A stretch of 64,000 nt of DNA from Mesorhizobium sp. WSM4313 (GCF_002294725.1 NZ_NSFT01000001.1:310001-374000); one strand, 5' to 3'; shown: positions 34,742-44,284, counted from the stretch's first letter. The notes: a model not told the origin generated them from the letters alone. Made by a program: numbers and translations.

Positions 34742-35446
34742 CTAGGTCAGCAGCCGTTGGCAAATGCTCACGAACGTCGCCGCCCAACCGGCCAGGACGG
34801 CGAAGATGCACAGCCAGACGAAAAGCAGGAAATGCCAATACATGGCGCACAGCTCGACGCTGAGGCGCAGCCGCTCCCGCCGCGTTCCGTTCCAGGCGCC
34901 GGCGCTCGTCCTGCCAAGGCCGACCAGCCCGCCCAGTATGTGCAGGCCATGCATCGCCGTGATCAGATAGAAGAAGCTGTTGGCCGGGTTGGAGGCCAAC
35001 AGGTAGCCGTCCTCGGTCAGCTGCCGCCATGCAATCAACTGGCCGGCGAGGAAGGCGAGGGCGGTCAACCCCGCCGTTGCAAGACCGAGCCTTACCATGT
35101 CCACCTGGCCTCTGCGCGCGGCGACCACCGCACATTGCAGCGCGACGCTGCTCAGCGCCAGCACGCCGGTGTTGAGCCAAAGCAGGCGCGGCAGCGGCAG
35201 CGGCCGCCAGTCCGACAGGCCCATGCGCATGAAATAGGCGCTGGTGAACAGCGAAAACAGGCAGCCGACGACGGCGAGGAAGACGCCGAGGCCGATCTTG
35301 GCGGTGGGCAGGGAAGACCGGTCGAAGCCGACGACGTCCCCGGCCACGCCTTGCTCCAGCCACGGCTTGGCTGTCAACCGCTGGTGCGAAAGCCACCAAC
35401 CGGCAAAGCCGGCGATCACCAACATGAAGACCAGGATGACGCTCAT
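34742..35446 (-). CDS. coxO: cytochrome c oxidase subunit III-like protein (CoxO-like)
   Basis: Second subunit III-like protein, 234 residues. Seen: an unusual extra N-terminal membrane segment (SVILVFMLVIAGFAGWWLS) followed by the subunit III core: FTSAYFMRMGLSDW, QLIAWRQLTEDGYL, FYLITAMHGLHILGGLVGL and ELCAMYWHFLLFVWLCIFAVL. The His of the AMHGLH segment is retained. The ATG at 35446 overlaps the coxN stop (ATGA type), so translation is coupled; the upstream open frame belongs to coxN DNA. Order I-III-III matches coxN-coxO-coxP. Confidence 0.87.
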   Translation of the reverse strand: MSVILVFMLVIAGFAGWWLSHQRLTAKPWLEQGVAGDVVGFDRSSLPTAKIGLGVFLAVVGCLFSLFTSAYFMRMGLSDWRPLPLPRLLWLNTGVLALSSVALQCAVVAARRGQVDMVRLGLATAGLTALAFLAGQLIAWRQLTEDGYLLASNPANSFFYLITAMHGLHILGGLVGLGRTSAGAWNGTRRERLRLSVELCAMYWHFLLFVWLCIFAVLAGWAATFVSICQRLLT

Positions 35447-37212
35447 GCCGGCTCCCTGGAGGGGCCGAAGGAGCCCGGCACGTTCTGCGGGATGAAGTCC
35501 TCCTTGGCGCCCGGCACGCTGTAGTCGTAGGCCCAACGATAGACGATCGGCAGTTCCTTGCCGAAATTGCCGTGCGCCGGCGGCGTCTCAGGCGTTTGCC
35601 ATTCGAGCGTCGTTGCCCGCCACGGATTGCCGCCGGCCTCACGGCCATGGCGAATGCTCCAGATCAGGTTGAACAGGAACACCATCTGGGCGAAGCCGAC
35701 GATGAAGGCCATGATACTGATGAACGAGTTCAGATGGTGGGCCGATTCCGTCATGATATTCATGTCGGTGAGTTCGGCGTAGCGCCGCGGAACCCCCATC
35801 AGGCCGAGATAGTGCATGGGGAAGAAGATCAGGTAGGCGCCGAGGAAGGTGATCCAGAAATGGAAGCGGCCGAGTGTCTCGTCCAGCATCCGTCCGGTGA
35901 CCTTCGGATACCAGTGATAGATCGCGCCGAAGATCACCAGGATCGGCGCGACGCCCATGACCATGTGGAAATGTGCGACGACGAACATCGTGTCCGACAG
36001 CGGCACGTCGACGACGACGTTGCCGAGGAACAAGCCCGTCAGGCCGCCATTGACGAAGGTGACGATGAAGGCGAGCGCGAACAGCATCGGTATGGTGAGA
36101 TGGATGTCGCCGCGCCACAACGTCAGCACCCAGTTATAGACCTTGATCGCGGTCGGCACCGCAATGATCAACGTCGTGGTGGCAAAGAAGAAGCCGAAAT
36201 AAGGATTCATGCCGCTGACATACATGTGGTGCGCCCAGACCACGAAGCTCAGCGCGCCGATGGCGATGATGGCCCAGACCATCATGCGATAGCCGAAGAT
36301 GTTCTTGCGCGCATGTGTGCTGATCAGGTCGGACACGATGCCGAAGGCCGGCAGCGCCACGATGTAGACTTCCGGGTGGCCGAAGAACCAGAACAGATGC
36401 TGGAACAGGATCGGGCTGCCGCCATTATGCTGAAGTTGCTCGCCCATCTCGACGATTGCCGGCATGAAGAAGGAAGTGCCGAGCAGACGGTCGAGCAGCA
36501 TCATCACACAAGCAACGAACAGTGCCGGGAAGGCCAGAAGCGCCATGACCGTGGCGGTGAAGATGCCCCAGACGGTGAGCGGCAGGCGCATCAAGGTCAT
36601 GCCGCGGGTGCGGCCTTGCAGCACCGTCACCACATAGTTCAGGCCACCCATGGTAAAGCCGATGATGAACAGGATGAGCGAAGAGAGCATCAGGATGATG
36701 CCCCAGTCCTGACCGCCCGGCGTGCCGGTCATGATCGCCTGCGGCGGGTAGAGCGTCCAGCCGGCGCCTGTCGGCCCGCCCGGCGCGAAGAAGCTCGACA
36801 CCAGGACCAGCACGGCGAGCAGATAGACCCAATAGCTCAGCATGTTGACATAGGGAAAGACCATGTCGCGGGCGCCGACCATCAGCGGAATGAGGTAATT
36901 GCCGAAGCCGCCAAGGAAGAGCGCGGTGAGCAAATAGATCACCATGATCATGCCGTGCATGGTGATGAACTGATAGTAGGCCTCCGGAGTGATGAAATCG
37001 AACGTGCCGGGGAAGCCGAGCTGCAGGCGCATCAGCCAGGACAGCATCAGCGCGACGAGGCCTATAGCCATGGCCGTCGCCGAATACTGGACTGCTATGA
37101 CCTTGGCGTCCTGTGAAAAGACGTATTTCGTCCACCAGCTGTGCGGATGGTAGAGTTCCATCTCCGCGACTTCGGCGGGTGGAACGGCATCTGCGGGTGT
37201 GACGTCGACCAT
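35443..37212 (-). CDS. coxN: cytochrome c oxidase subunit I (CoxN-like)
   Basis: Catalytic subunit of an aa3-class heme-copper oxidase, 589 residues with about 12 membrane segments. Seen: His86 (ITMHGMIM) and His416 as low-spin heme ligands, CuB ligands His279 and His328-His329, the cross-linked Tyr283 in HPEVY, Glu281 at the end of the D-channel, and Lys357 (PTAIKVYNW) of the K-channel; VVAHFHMVMG carries the heme His pair 414/416. It therefore looks like a fully active type A1 proton pump. Located between coxM and coxO. Confidence 0.95.
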   Translation of the reverse strand: MVDVTPADAVPPAEVAEMELYHPHSWWTKYVFSQDAKVIAVQYSATAMAIGLVALMLSWLMRLQLGFPGTFDFITPEAYYQFITMHGMIMVIYLLTALFLGGFGNYLIPLMVGARDMVFPYVNMLSYWVYLLAVLVLVSSFFAPGGPTGAGWTLYPPQAIMTGTPGGQDWGIILMLSSLILFIIGFTMGGLNYVVTVLQGRTRGMTLMRLPLTVWGIFTATVMALLAFPALFVACVMMLLDRLLGTSFFMPAIVEMGEQLQHNGGSPILFQHLFWFFGHPEVYIVALPAFGIVSDLISTHARKNIFGYRMMVWAIIAIGALSFVVWAHHMYVSGMNPYFGFFFATTTLIIAVPTAIKVYNWVLTLWRGDIHLTIPMLFALAFIVTFVNGGLTGLFLGNVVVDVPLSDTMFVVAHFHMVMGVAPILVIFGAIYHWYPKVTGRMLDETLGRFHFWITFLGAYLIFFPMHYLGLMGVPRRYAELTDMNIMTESAHHLNSFISIMAFIVGFAQMVFLFNLIWSIRHGREAGGNPWRATTLEWQTPETPPAHGNFGKELPIVYRWAYDYSVPGAKEDFIPQNVPGSFGPSREPA

Positions 37213-37233
37213 GGGAGCACCTCCGCGCCCTGT

Positions 37234-38118
37234 TCAGCGGGCCTCGAGCGTTTCGAGTTTTGCCGCGACGTCCAAACTGGACGCCATCGTCTTTTCCGAC
37301 GGTTGGGTCGCCGCGCCCGTTTGCTGGGGCGCGGACAATTGCGCAAAGGTCTGTTGCTGGCCGAGCCAGGCCAGATAGTCCTGCTCGGTATCGACCATGA
37401 CCACGCCATGCATCAGCGGATGTCCCTGGCCGCACAGCTCGGCGCACAAGACCTGGAAGGTTCCGGTCCGCGTCGGCGTGAACCAGAAATACGTCACCGA
37501 TCCCGGGATCATATCCATCTTGGCGCGGAATTCCGGGATGTAGAAATCGTGCAGCACGTCGATCGAGCGCAACAGCACCTTGACCGGCTTGCCGACCGGC
37601 AGGTGCAGGTCCGCCGCCTCGACCACGACGTCGTCCTGGCCGTTCGGGTCGCCGGGTACGATGCCGAGCGGGTTTTCAGCCGAGACGATGCGGGTGTCGG
37701 AGGTGCCGAGCTTGCCGTCCTTGCCGGGCAGACGGAAGCTCCATTGCCATTGCTGGGCGACAACCTCGATATCGGCGGCCTCGCCGGGAACGTTGACGAA
37801 GCGGCTCCAGACGAAGAGGCCGGGAACCAGCAAGGCGGTGACACCGGCCGCCGTTGCGATCATCAGCCACGATTCGAGCCGCCTGTTCTCCGGTTGATAT
37901 GCCGCGCGATTGCCTTCCCGATGCCGGAAGCGGAAGACGCAATAAGCCATAAAGAGCACGACAGCGGCAAAGACGATGCCGGTGATCCAAAAGCTGATGG
38001 TGATGGTGTTGTCGATGTAGTCCCAGTTCGAGGCGATGGGCGTCCACCACCATGGGCTCAGGAGGTGGAACAGCACCGAGCCCACAACGATCAAAACGAG
38101 TACAAGCACAATGGCCAT
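37234..38118 (-). CDS. coxM: cytochrome c oxidase subunit II (CoxM-like)
   Basis: Electron-entry subunit of the oxidase, 294 residues. Seen: a signal-anchor plus a second membrane segment (ITISFWITGIVFAAVVLFMAY, LMIATAAGVTALLVPGLFVW), aromatic QQWQWSFRLPG, and all CuA ligands: His190 (DVLHDFYIP), Cys225, Cys229, His233 and Met236 in CAELCGQGHPLM. There is no fused cytochrome c domain, so a separate cytochrome c is the donor. The C-terminal tail is Gln/Ala-rich. The ATG at 38118 (MAIVLV) is preferred over a longer frame. First gene of the operon, 21 bp before coxN. Confidence 0.93.
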   Translation of the reverse strand: MAIVLVLVLIVVGSVLFHLLSPWWWTPIASNWDYIDNTITISFWITGIVFAAVVLFMAYCVFRFRHREGNRAAYQPENRRLESWLMIATAAGVTALLVPGLFVWSRFVNVPGEAADIEVVAQQWQWSFRLPGKDGKLGTSDTRIVSAENPLGIVPGDPNGQDDVVVEAADLHLPVGKPVKVLLRSIDVLHDFYIPEFRAKMDMIPGSVTYFWFTPTRTGTFQVLCAELCGQGHPLMHGVVMVDTEQDYLAWLGQQQTFAQLSAPQQTGAATQPSEKTMASSLDVAAKLETLEAR

Positions 38119-38266
38119 GTCCCGTCCTCCCGGTATTTCACGGGAGCGCGAAGCATCCCAGGAAGATACCAAGTGCCATCATGCTTGATTTCCTGCTGAA
38201 ATTCCAGAGCCGACTATCTGATGAGGCGACGATGTCCCGGCAATCCCGAAATGCCGGGCAAACGCC

Positions 38267-39028
38267 TCAGATCAGCAGCAAACCCTTCATCGAGGCGTTG
38301 CCCTTGCGGCCGATGATGATGTGGTCGTGCACGGCGATGCCGAGCGGCTTGGCCGTATCGATGATCTGCTTGGTCATCTCGATGTCCGCGCGGGAAGGTG
38401 TAGGGTCGCCAGAAGGATGGTTGTGCACCAGGATGACGGCGCTGGCTGAGAGCTCGAGCGCGCGCTTGACCACCTCGCGCGGATAGACCGGCGTGTGGTC
38501 GACGGTGCCGGTCTGCTGTACCTCGTCGGCGATCAGCCCGTTCTTCTTGTCGAGGAACAGGATACGGAACTGCTCGCGGTTCTCGAAGGCCATGGCGGAG
38601 CGGCAATAGTCGAGCAATTGCGTCCAGTTGGACAGGACTTCGCGGCCGCGCACCTCGCCGCGCGCCATGCGCTGGGCCGTCGCGGCGATGACCTTGAGAT
38701 CGGCCGCAACGACCGGTCCGATGCCTTTGACTTCTTCAAGCAGGGATGCCGGCGCGCCGAGCACCTCGGCCAGCGAGCCGAAGCGGGCGATGAGCGCCTT
38801 GGCGATGGGCTTGGTGTCGACGCGCGGGATCAGCCGGAAGAGTAGCAGCTCGAGCAGTTCATAGTCGGGCAGGGCGTCCGGTCCGCCGGCGACAAAGCGC
38901 TCGCGCAGGCGGTCGCGATGGCCGTGATAATGCGGTTTCTCGGTAGGTGCCGCCTTCTTTTGCACTGCCTTAGGCGGTTCAATCCAGCCTTCGGAAAAGA
39001 ATGCCCGCTCGTCCTCGACTTTGCCCAT
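38267..39028 (-). CDS. radC: RadC-family JAB-domain protein
   Basis: 253-residue protein of the RadC/UPF0758 family. Seen: N-terminal helix-hairpin-helix region ([38 protein letters not shown]) and a C-terminal JAMM/MPN+ metalloprotease-like domain with Glu upstream and the zinc motif [19 protein letters not shown]. The N-terminal 37 residues are charged and variable. The DNA-repair role originally proposed was withdrawn; the real function is unclear. It is 35 bp downstream of map, the usual map-radC pairing in Rhizobiales. Confidence 0.93.
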   Translation of the reverse strand: MGKVEDERAFFSEGWIEPPKAVQKKAAPTEKPHYHGHRDRLRERFVAGGPDALPDYELLELLLFRLIPRVDTKPIAKALIARFGSLAEVLGAPASLLEEVKGIGPVVAADLKVIAATAQRMARGEVRGREVLSNWTQLLDYCRSAMAFENREQFRILFLDKKNGLIADEVQQTGTVDHTPVYPREVVKRALELSASAVILVHNHPSGDPTPSRADIEMTKQIIDTAKPLGIAVHDHIIIGRKGNASMKGLLLI

Positions 39029-39063
39029 GGTCCGCCCGCTCCCCTCGGGCTTAGGTCGAAGTG

Positions 39064-39891
39064 CTACGCCGGCAGGCCGGGGCGGTCGAGCTTTTTCGGC
39101 GACAGCGTGAAGATCTCGCAGCCTGTGTCGGTGACGCCGATCGTATGCTCATACTGCGCCGACAGCGAGCGGTCGCGCGTGACTGCCGTCCAGCCGTCCG
39201 ACAGCACCTTCACATGCGGCCGGCCGAGATTGATCATCGGCTCGACGGTAAAGATCATGCCCGGCCGCATCTCGACGCCTTCATTGACGGTGCCGTAATG
39301 CAGGATGTTGGGCGCGTCGTGAAAAAGCTGGCCGACGCCGTGGCCGCAGAAGTCGCGCACCACCGAGCAGCGCTCGGCCTCGGCATAGGTCTGGATCGCG
39401 GCGCCAATGGCGCCGGTGCGGGCGCCGGGCTTGATCGCGGCTATGCCGCGCATCAGGCACTCATAGGTCACTTCGAGCAAGCGCTCGGCGGCGCGCTTGA
39501 TCGTGCCCACCGGATACATGCGCGAGGAATCGCCATGCCAGCCATCGAGGATATAGGTGACGTCGATGTTGACGATGTCGCCTTCCTTGAGCGGCTTGTT
39601 ATCGGGGATGCCGTGGCAGACGACATGGTTGATCGAGGTGCAGGACGATTTGGTGTAGCCGCGATAATTGAGCGTCGCCGGCAGCGCGCCGTGGTCCATG
39701 CCGAATTCGAAGACGAAGCGGTCGATCGTTTCCGTGGTCACGCCGGGCTTCACAAGCGGCACAAGCTCGTCGAGGCAGCGCGCGGTGAGGTCGCAGGCCT
39801 TGCGCATGCCGGCGAAGCCGTCCTCGCCATAGAGGCGGATCTGACCGGTATTTCGAGGGGGAGCCGTGGAGGCGTCGAGATAGGTAACCAT
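39064..39891 (-). CDS. map: methionine aminopeptidase, type I
   Basis: Removes the initiator Met from nascent proteins. Seen: 275 residues with all metal and catalytic positions: [11 protein letters not shown] with the first His, [20 protein letters not shown] with two Asp ligands, [15 protein letters not shown] with the His ligand, [11 protein letters not shown] with a Glu ligand and the last Glu in [10 protein letters not shown]. The first 20 residues are an extension relative to E. coli. Start ATG at 39891. Adjacent to radC. Confidence 0.96.
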   Translation of the reverse strand: MVTYLDASTAPPRNTGQIRLYGEDGFAGMRKACDLTARCLDELVPLVKPGVTTETIDRFVFEFGMDHGALPATLNYRGYTKSSCTSINHVVCHGIPDNKPLKEGDIVNIDVTYILDGWHGDSSRMYPVGTIKRAAERLLEVTYECLMRGIAAIKPGARTGAIGAAIQTYAEAERCSVVRDFCGHGVGQLFHDAPNILHYGTVNEGVEMRPGMIFTVEPMINLGRPHVKVLSDGWTAVTRDRSLSAQYEHTIGVTDTGCEIFTLSPKKLDRPGLPA

Positions 39892-40061
39892 TTTGTCCGT
39901 TTGCCGGCGTAGGCTTCAAAGGAGCCGAACGCGAAAAATCTGCTCCAGATTTGGCACCGGAAGCCGCAAGGTTCAAGGACGAAGTGCGATTGCGGCCTCC
40001 ATTGCGGCTTTCCTTCGGCCATCCCATGAGCTAGGTCGGGCCTTGGAATCCGGAGACTGAC

Positions 40062-40457
40062 TTGACGGCGCCTGAACGCGAAAGATCGATGCTGCTGCCG
40101 GCCAGGACCGCTTTTGCGGGCCTGATGGCGCTGCTGATGCTCGCGCTGCTGGGCTTCGCTCAGGCCGAAATCTCCGCGTCCGCGACCCCGTTCTCGGGCG
40201 GTTCCAGCATCAGCGCCGTTCGTCAGGGCGATACGATCGCGCTGCTCAGAACGACCGGCAAGGCGCAGGCGCTTGAGATCCGGGCCAGCCGGCCGCTCGC
40301 GACAAAGCTCGTCGGCGGCAATTCCGGCGCGCTCGCCCATGCATCCGATTTCCTGGTTATCGGCCGGGCGTTGCCGTCCGAGATTAGCGCCACGCCCGTA
40401 TCGGCAAGCGCTACCGCTTCGCGCACCAACCAACCGCGCGCGCCGCCGGCCGCGTGA
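40062..40457 (+). CDS. secreted protein of unknown function
   Basis: Unrecognised protein of 131 residues (TTG start at 40062, GGAGA six bases upstream) or 122 residues (ATG at 40089). It has a signal peptide or anchor (FAGLMALLMLALLGFAQAE), then a Ser/Ala-rich region with ISAVRQGDTIALLRTTGKAQALE and LVGGNSGALAHASDFLVIGRALPSE, and a Pro/Ala tail. No cysteines or catalytic motifs. Divergent from map with 170 bp between; no functional context. Confidence 0.6.
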   Translation: MTAPERERSMLLPARTAFAGLMALLMLALLGFAQAEISASATPFSGGSSISAVRQGDTIALLRTTGKAQALEIRASRPLATKLVGGNSGALAHASDFLVIGRALPSEISATPVSASATASRTNQPRAPPAA

Positions 40458-40568
40458 AGCCTTAGCCGCTAGGCGCGGCATTCAAACCAAAAATTCCTTA
40501 GCGCCGCGATCCGGTGACGGCCGCCGGTCGTCCGCCGGTCGCGTGCGCGTCAGTTCGGATTCCGTTCA

Positions 40569-40805
40569 ATGCAACGCATCAAGACATTCAAGACACTCAC
40601 CTGCGCGGTCGCGGCGGCCTGCTTTCTGGCGGTCCAGGCGGCAATCTGCATCGGCACCGTCTACTGGGCCATTGCCGCCACCCTTCGCATGGAAGGAACG
40701 GCGGCGATCGTGCTCGGCGCCATCTTCGCGCTGCCGTCCGCTTATGTGCTGATGGTAGTTACCCGCATGGCCTATGATGCGGAGACCGACCCGGCTAACC
40801 AATAG
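40569..40805 (+). CDS. small two-segment membrane protein
   Basis: 78-residue unrecognised protein. Seen: a basic start MQRIKTFK, then two membrane segments (CAVAAACFLAVQAAICIGTVYW and AAIVLGAIFALPSAYVLMVV) and a short acidic C-terminal tail (DAETDPANQ). Both ends are probably cytoplasmic. The upstream region has only a weak ribosome-binding site. Might belong with the preceding secreted protein. Confidence 0.6.
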   Translation: MQRIKTFKTLTCAVAAACFLAVQAAICIGTVYWAIAATLRMEGTAAIVLGAIFALPSAYVLMVVTRMAYDAETDPANQ

Positions 40806-41030
40806 CGGCAAGGGCGTGGAAGAGGGACAAGGGGCTGCGATGGCCGGCAGTACGGTGGAAATCCGGCATTGGCAATGCAGCCGGCATCGATGCGGACTGA
40901 CCCGGATCCGCCGCACCGGCGAACCGGTTCTTCACCGCACTGAGGTCACATTTGCGAGTCAGAAGGCCGCAAAAGCAACTTTTCAGAACGAACGGCGTTG
41001 CTCCGGCTACGCCAGTTCGGGAGACAGGGG

Positions 41031-41336
41031 ATGGACAGATTGCAATTCGAGGTGCCGGTGCGCATCACGCCCGCGCCCGGCCTGCCGATCGAGGAAATCT
41101 ACAGCGTCGAGCAGGCGCTCGATTTCCTGCAGGATTGGCCGAAGCGCCGCCAAGGCAAGGTCTACGAAGCCGCGTTCAATGCCTGCTTCGGGGCGACGGT
41201 CGATGTGACCAGCGCCGAGGAGGCCTGCCGCGCGTTCGCAGCCTTCTGCGGCGTCAGCGGATTGCTGGCGAGGGACGCGATGTTTCCCGGCAAGCGTCGC
41301 AGCGGGGCAGGGACGTATCGCGAGGCGAGAGCGTAG
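41031..41336 (+). CDS. DUF982 protein
   Basis: 101-residue cytoplasmic protein of the DUF982 family, which is largely restricted to Rhizobiales and often multicopy on plasmids and islands. Seen: VEQALDFLQDWPKRRQGKVYEAAFNACFGA at about 27-56 and EEACRAFAAFCGVSGLLA. Function unknown. The start ATG at 41031 directly follows an AGGGG ribosome-binding site; the longer open frame is not needed. Its stop is 13 bp from the convergent aspartyl-hydroxylase-like gene. Confidence 0.85.
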   Translation: MDRLQFEVPVRITPAPGLPIEEIYSVEQALDFLQDWPKRRQGKVYEAAFNACFGATVDVTSAEEACRAFAAFCGVSGLLARDAMFPGKRRSGAGTYREARA

Positions 41337-41348
41337 ATTTCGATCGGT

Positions 41349-42035
41349 TCAGCCGCCGAACGACACGCCCCGATAGCGCATTCCCACCTGCACGCCGCGC
41401 ACGATCACGCGCGACAGGATTTCCATATCCAGGGGCATTTGCGGACGCCACACGTCGAGCAGGAGAGCGACGCGGGGCTGATCCGAATTGTTCATCACTT
41501 CGTGCTCGAACGTGTCATCCCACAGCAAGCATTCGCCGTCGGCGATGCGCCTTTCCTCATGATTGATCATCATGATCGTTGCCGGACGGCCGTCCGGCTG
41601 CTTGGGGATGACCAGGCCGAGATGGAACCGCATGATGCCGCGAAAGGGTCCGCGATGCGGCGGGATGTGCTTGCGCGGGGCGAGGAACGAGACGGCGGCC
41701 GATTTGACCTCGGGGCACTCCGAAAGCAGCCGGCTCAGGACCGGCATGCGCGTGAGGTTCGCCGGGATCGTCATGTCATAGGCCTTGAGCACGAACATGC
41801 GCCAGTCGAGACCGTCATTGGCCGAGATATTGGCCTGTTCCGGCATGATGTCGTGGAAGCGCGGCGCCTTGTTCAGCTTCGCCGCCAGCGCCTCATCGCG
41901 GATATCGCGCCAGGCGGCGGTGAACTTCGCGGCATTGGGAAAATGCGTGCCGGCATCAAGAATGGCCGGTGCATCTATGCGCTTTTCATAGATACGGCGG
42001 ACCAGATTGGTTCCGAGATCGTAGGCGCCTGACAT
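41349..42035 (-). CDS. aspartyl/asparaginyl beta-hydroxylase-like dioxygenase
   Basis: 228-residue Fe(II)/2-oxoglutarate-dependent oxygenase homologue. Seen: the core of the family at about 128-200: HIPPHRGPFRGIMRFHLGL with the first metal His and substrate-binding Arg residues, GECLLWDDTFEHEVMNNSD with the second metal His, and RVALLLDVWRP. Bacterial members act on lipids (LpxO-type) or on peptides; this cytoplasmic-looking protein has an N-terminal helical domain. Substrate unknown. Convergent with the DUF982 gene. Confidence 0.87.
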   Translation of the reverse strand: MSGAYDLGTNLVRRIYEKRIDAPAILDAGTHFPNAAKFTAAWRDIRDEALAAKLNKAPRFHDIMPEQANISANDGLDWRMFVLKAYDMTIPANLTRMPVLSRLLSECPEVKSAAVSFLAPRKHIPPHRGPFRGIMRFHLGLVIPKQPDGRPATIMMINHEERRIADGECLLWDDTFEHEVMNNSDQPRVALLLDVWRPQMPLDMEILSRVIVRGVQVGMRYRGVSFGG

Positions 42036-42361
42036 CTCATTACCTCAACCACGCTGTAATATAGTGGGATATCGCTTACGGGCCATCACTCACGGAGATT
42101 TGCTCGAGCCGTCAACACGGAGATGGACATCGCAAAGATGCGAATTTGGCGATACGATGTTTTTGCCAGGACGCCACCATGCCCGGACGCAAGCCTATGC
42201 TTTGCGCGGCAGCCATGCTCATTGCTGCTGCAAATTTCGCCAACGCCCGGTCCGACACTGCTTTACCGGTGCGAAGAGCCGGCTCCAATGGTTCCGGATT
42301 GACCGAAGGCCTGTGAGTTCTCCCGGCTTTCACGGAAGCCTCAGACACTGGCCGATACGGC

Positions 42362-42625
42362 TTACTTGACCTTTTGAATCTCCGGTTGAATTTCCGGGCT
42401 CGGCGTCTGATCAGTTGCCGGGGCCGGCGTGCAATCCGGGCCCTTGCAGTCCAGCACGGGATCGTCGGCCGGAGGAAGACAATTTTGCCCCTGGCAATGG
42501 ACTGCTGGCGGCTGCGGCGTTGCTTGGCTATTCGGCTGGGCAGGCTGATCGTCTGCGTGAACGAGCGGCACGCCTGCCAGGCCGGTCATTGCCGCGCATA
42601 AGAGCGCTGTCCGAAGCATCTTCAT
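42362..42625 (-). CDS. small secreted Pro-rich protein with CxGxxC-like repeats
   Basis: Unrecognised 87-residue protein with a signal peptide (MLRTALLCAAMTGLAGVPLVHA). The mature part is Pro/Gln-rich and has two similar cysteine units, VHCQGQNCLPP and LDCKGPDCTPAP (CxGxxC spacing), which could form small disulphide loops or bind metal. The ATG at 42625 has GGAGGCGGGA just upstream. No neighbouring gene suggests a role. 42036-42361 has no supported gene. Confidence 0.65.
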   Translation of the reverse strand: MKMLRTALLCAAMTGLAGVPLVHADDQPAQPNSQATPQPPAVHCQGQNCLPPADDPVLDCKGPDCTPAPATDQTPSPEIQPEIQKVK

Positions 42626-42766
42626 TCCCGCCTCCACGGCTGAGAGCGGAGGGAATTTTACACTTTCGGGTCGAGGACGGCTCCTGTCGTCCGCGAACGG
42701 CGTTAACAGCGCGTTTCCGCTTGCGTCCTGTCTTGTTACCGACAAGGCACGACGCTGGCCCGCCAT

Positions 42767-43738
42767 TCAGACCGGGCGTGGTTTATGGGCGCTGCTGCCG
42801 GCTTCGCCGGCGCTCAGTTGCGAGAGCAGCTTCAACACGATTTCCCGCAGCCATCGGTGCGTAGGATCGGTTGTATTGCGTTTGTGCCAGACGATGCAGA
42901 TGAGGGCAGGATCGATCGGCATGGGCGGACTGTAGATCGCCAGCCCCAAGCGAGATGCTACCTTGCGCGCGAGCTGTTCCGGAACGAGAGCGACCAGATC
43001 GCCTCCCGCCACTGCGCTACAGACGCCGCCGAACACCGGCATCGTCATGGCCACCCGCCGTTCGCGCCCCATCCGGGCCAGCGCCGCGTCGCCCATGGCC
43101 TTGAGCTTGCCCTCGGGCGAGAAGACGACGTGGCCGAGGTCGCAGAAAAGGTCGATCGGAATGACGTCTCCGGGGCTCACCTTCGCCCGCTCGAGTCTTG
43201 GGTGCCCAGCGCGGGCGATCGTCACGAATGTCGACCGGAAGGCAGGAAGATAGTCGATCCAACTGGGGAAATCGACCTTGGGAACGAGGGCAAGGTCGAT
43301 ACCGTGGTTTTCGAGCGTGCCGACATAGTCGTCGGGCACAAGATCCACCAGTTGGATCAGTATTTTGGGAGCAAGCCCGGAGATTGCATTGGCCAGGGCA
43401 GGCATCAGCATCTCGGCAAAGAAATCCGAACCTGCGATCTTGAAGCTTTGCTCGGCTTCGGCCGGATTGAAGCTGCCAGGCCCGGCAAGCAGCGCCGACA
43501 GTTCATCGAGGATGCGGCGAAGCGGAAGCTCGAGGTTCCGGGCGTATTGTGTCGGCACGATGTGCTGTCCCTGGCGCACGAACAGCGGATCGCCGAGAAA
43601 ATTCCGAAGTCGTCCCAAGCTGGCCGATATCGCCGGTTGCGACAGGCCGATGCGTTCTCCGGCCTTTACGGTCGATTGCTCGCGCAGCAGCGCGTCGAGC
43701 ACCCGCAGGAGATTGAGGTCGAAGCTCGATAAATTCAT
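42767..43738 (-). CDS. LysR-family transcriptional regulator
   Basis: 323-residue LTTR. Seen: N-terminal winged HTH (LNLLRVLDALLREQSTVKAGERIGLSQPAISASLGRLRNFLGDPLF in segments, residues 8-55) and a periplasmic-binding-protein-like effector domain (from about 90). The MNLSSFDLNLLRVLDALL start resembles the NodD/LinR/SyrM-type subfamily; it may be a NodD relative in the broad sense but lacks context with nod genes. The ATG at 43738 is chosen by alignment with the HTH start. It is divergent from the cupin gene across a 99-bp AT-rich spacer, probably holding its LTTR box. Confidence 0.9.
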   Translation of the reverse strand: MNLSSFDLNLLRVLDALLREQSTVKAGERIGLSQPAISASLGRLRNFLGDPLFVRQGQHIVPTQYARNLELPLRRILDELSALLAGPGSFNPAEAEQSFKIAGSDFFAEMLMPALANAISGLAPKILIQLVDLVPDDYVGTLENHGIDLALVPKVDFPSWIDYLPAFRSTFVTIARAGHPRLERAKVSPGDVIPIDLFCDLGHVVFSPEGKLKAMGDAALARMGRERRVAMTMPVFGGVCSAVAGGDLVALVPEQLARKVASRLGLAIYSPPMPIDPALICIVWHKRNTTDPTHRWLREIVLKLLSQLSAGEAGSSAHKPRPV

Positions 43739-43837
43739 TCGCCGAATATATTTTATAGTAGCTATCGATTTCAATTATGAAATCGGTTCTGGCAACTTCG
43801 CAGCATCGAAAATGGCGTCGGATCGCGGGAGGTTTCG

Positions 43838-44284
43838 GTGGCTGCGTCGGTACCCTACAGCGTCCAGTGGCTTGGCACGTCCTACCGGATTTGCCTCACG
43901 GCGGAGCAAACGGCCTCGCGGCTCGGAATGTTCGAAAGCCTCGATCAGCCCGGTTACGGTCCTCCGCGCCACATCCACAATAACGAGGACGAGACCTTCC
44001 AGATCCAGTCCGGCGAAGTAGAGTTCTGGATGAACGGTCAAACGCGCATGGTCGGCCCGGGCTGTGTCGTGCACGTTGCGCGCGGAATCGAGCATGCATT
44101 TCGGGTGATCGGCGATCGACCCGCCAGAATGCTCACCATCATGACGCCCGGCGGCTTCGAAGGCTTCTTCGTGGAGATGGCCAAACACAAGTGCCGAATC
44201 CCGAATGACATGGATCAGATCGCGGCAATCGGGGCGCGTTTCGGTCTGACCTTCACAGGCCCGCCTCTGGGCGCGGCTAGATAA
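43838..44284 (+). CDS. cupin-domain protein
   Basis: 148-residue single cupin, probably a metal-binding enzyme or sensor. Seen: cupin motif 1 PPRHIHNNEDETFQIQSGEVEF at about 42-63 with the His-His-Glu ligands, and motif 2 GCVVHVARGIEHAFRVIGD at about 74-92 with the final His. The GTG start at 43838 has GGGAGG upstream. It is divergent from the LysR-type regulator, its likely controller. Resembles quercetin-dioxygenase-like cupins; the substrate is unknown. Confidence 0.85.
   Translation: MAASVPYSVQWLGTSYRICLTAEQTASRLGMFESLDQPGYGPPRHIHNNEDETFQIQSGEVEFWMNGQTRMVGPGCVVHVARGIEHAFRVIGDRPARMLTIMTPGGFEGFFVEMAKHKCRIPNDMDQIAAIGARFGLTFTGPPLGAAR

Noticed and set aside
35572..37116. 514-codon plus-strand frame opposite coxN
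   Set aside because: Asp/His/Glu/Arg-rich shadow of the membrane-protein codons on the other strand.
42767..43738. NodD nodulation regulator
   Set aside because: Only the HTH start looks NodD-like; there are no nod genes or nod box in the window, so a general LysR label is used.
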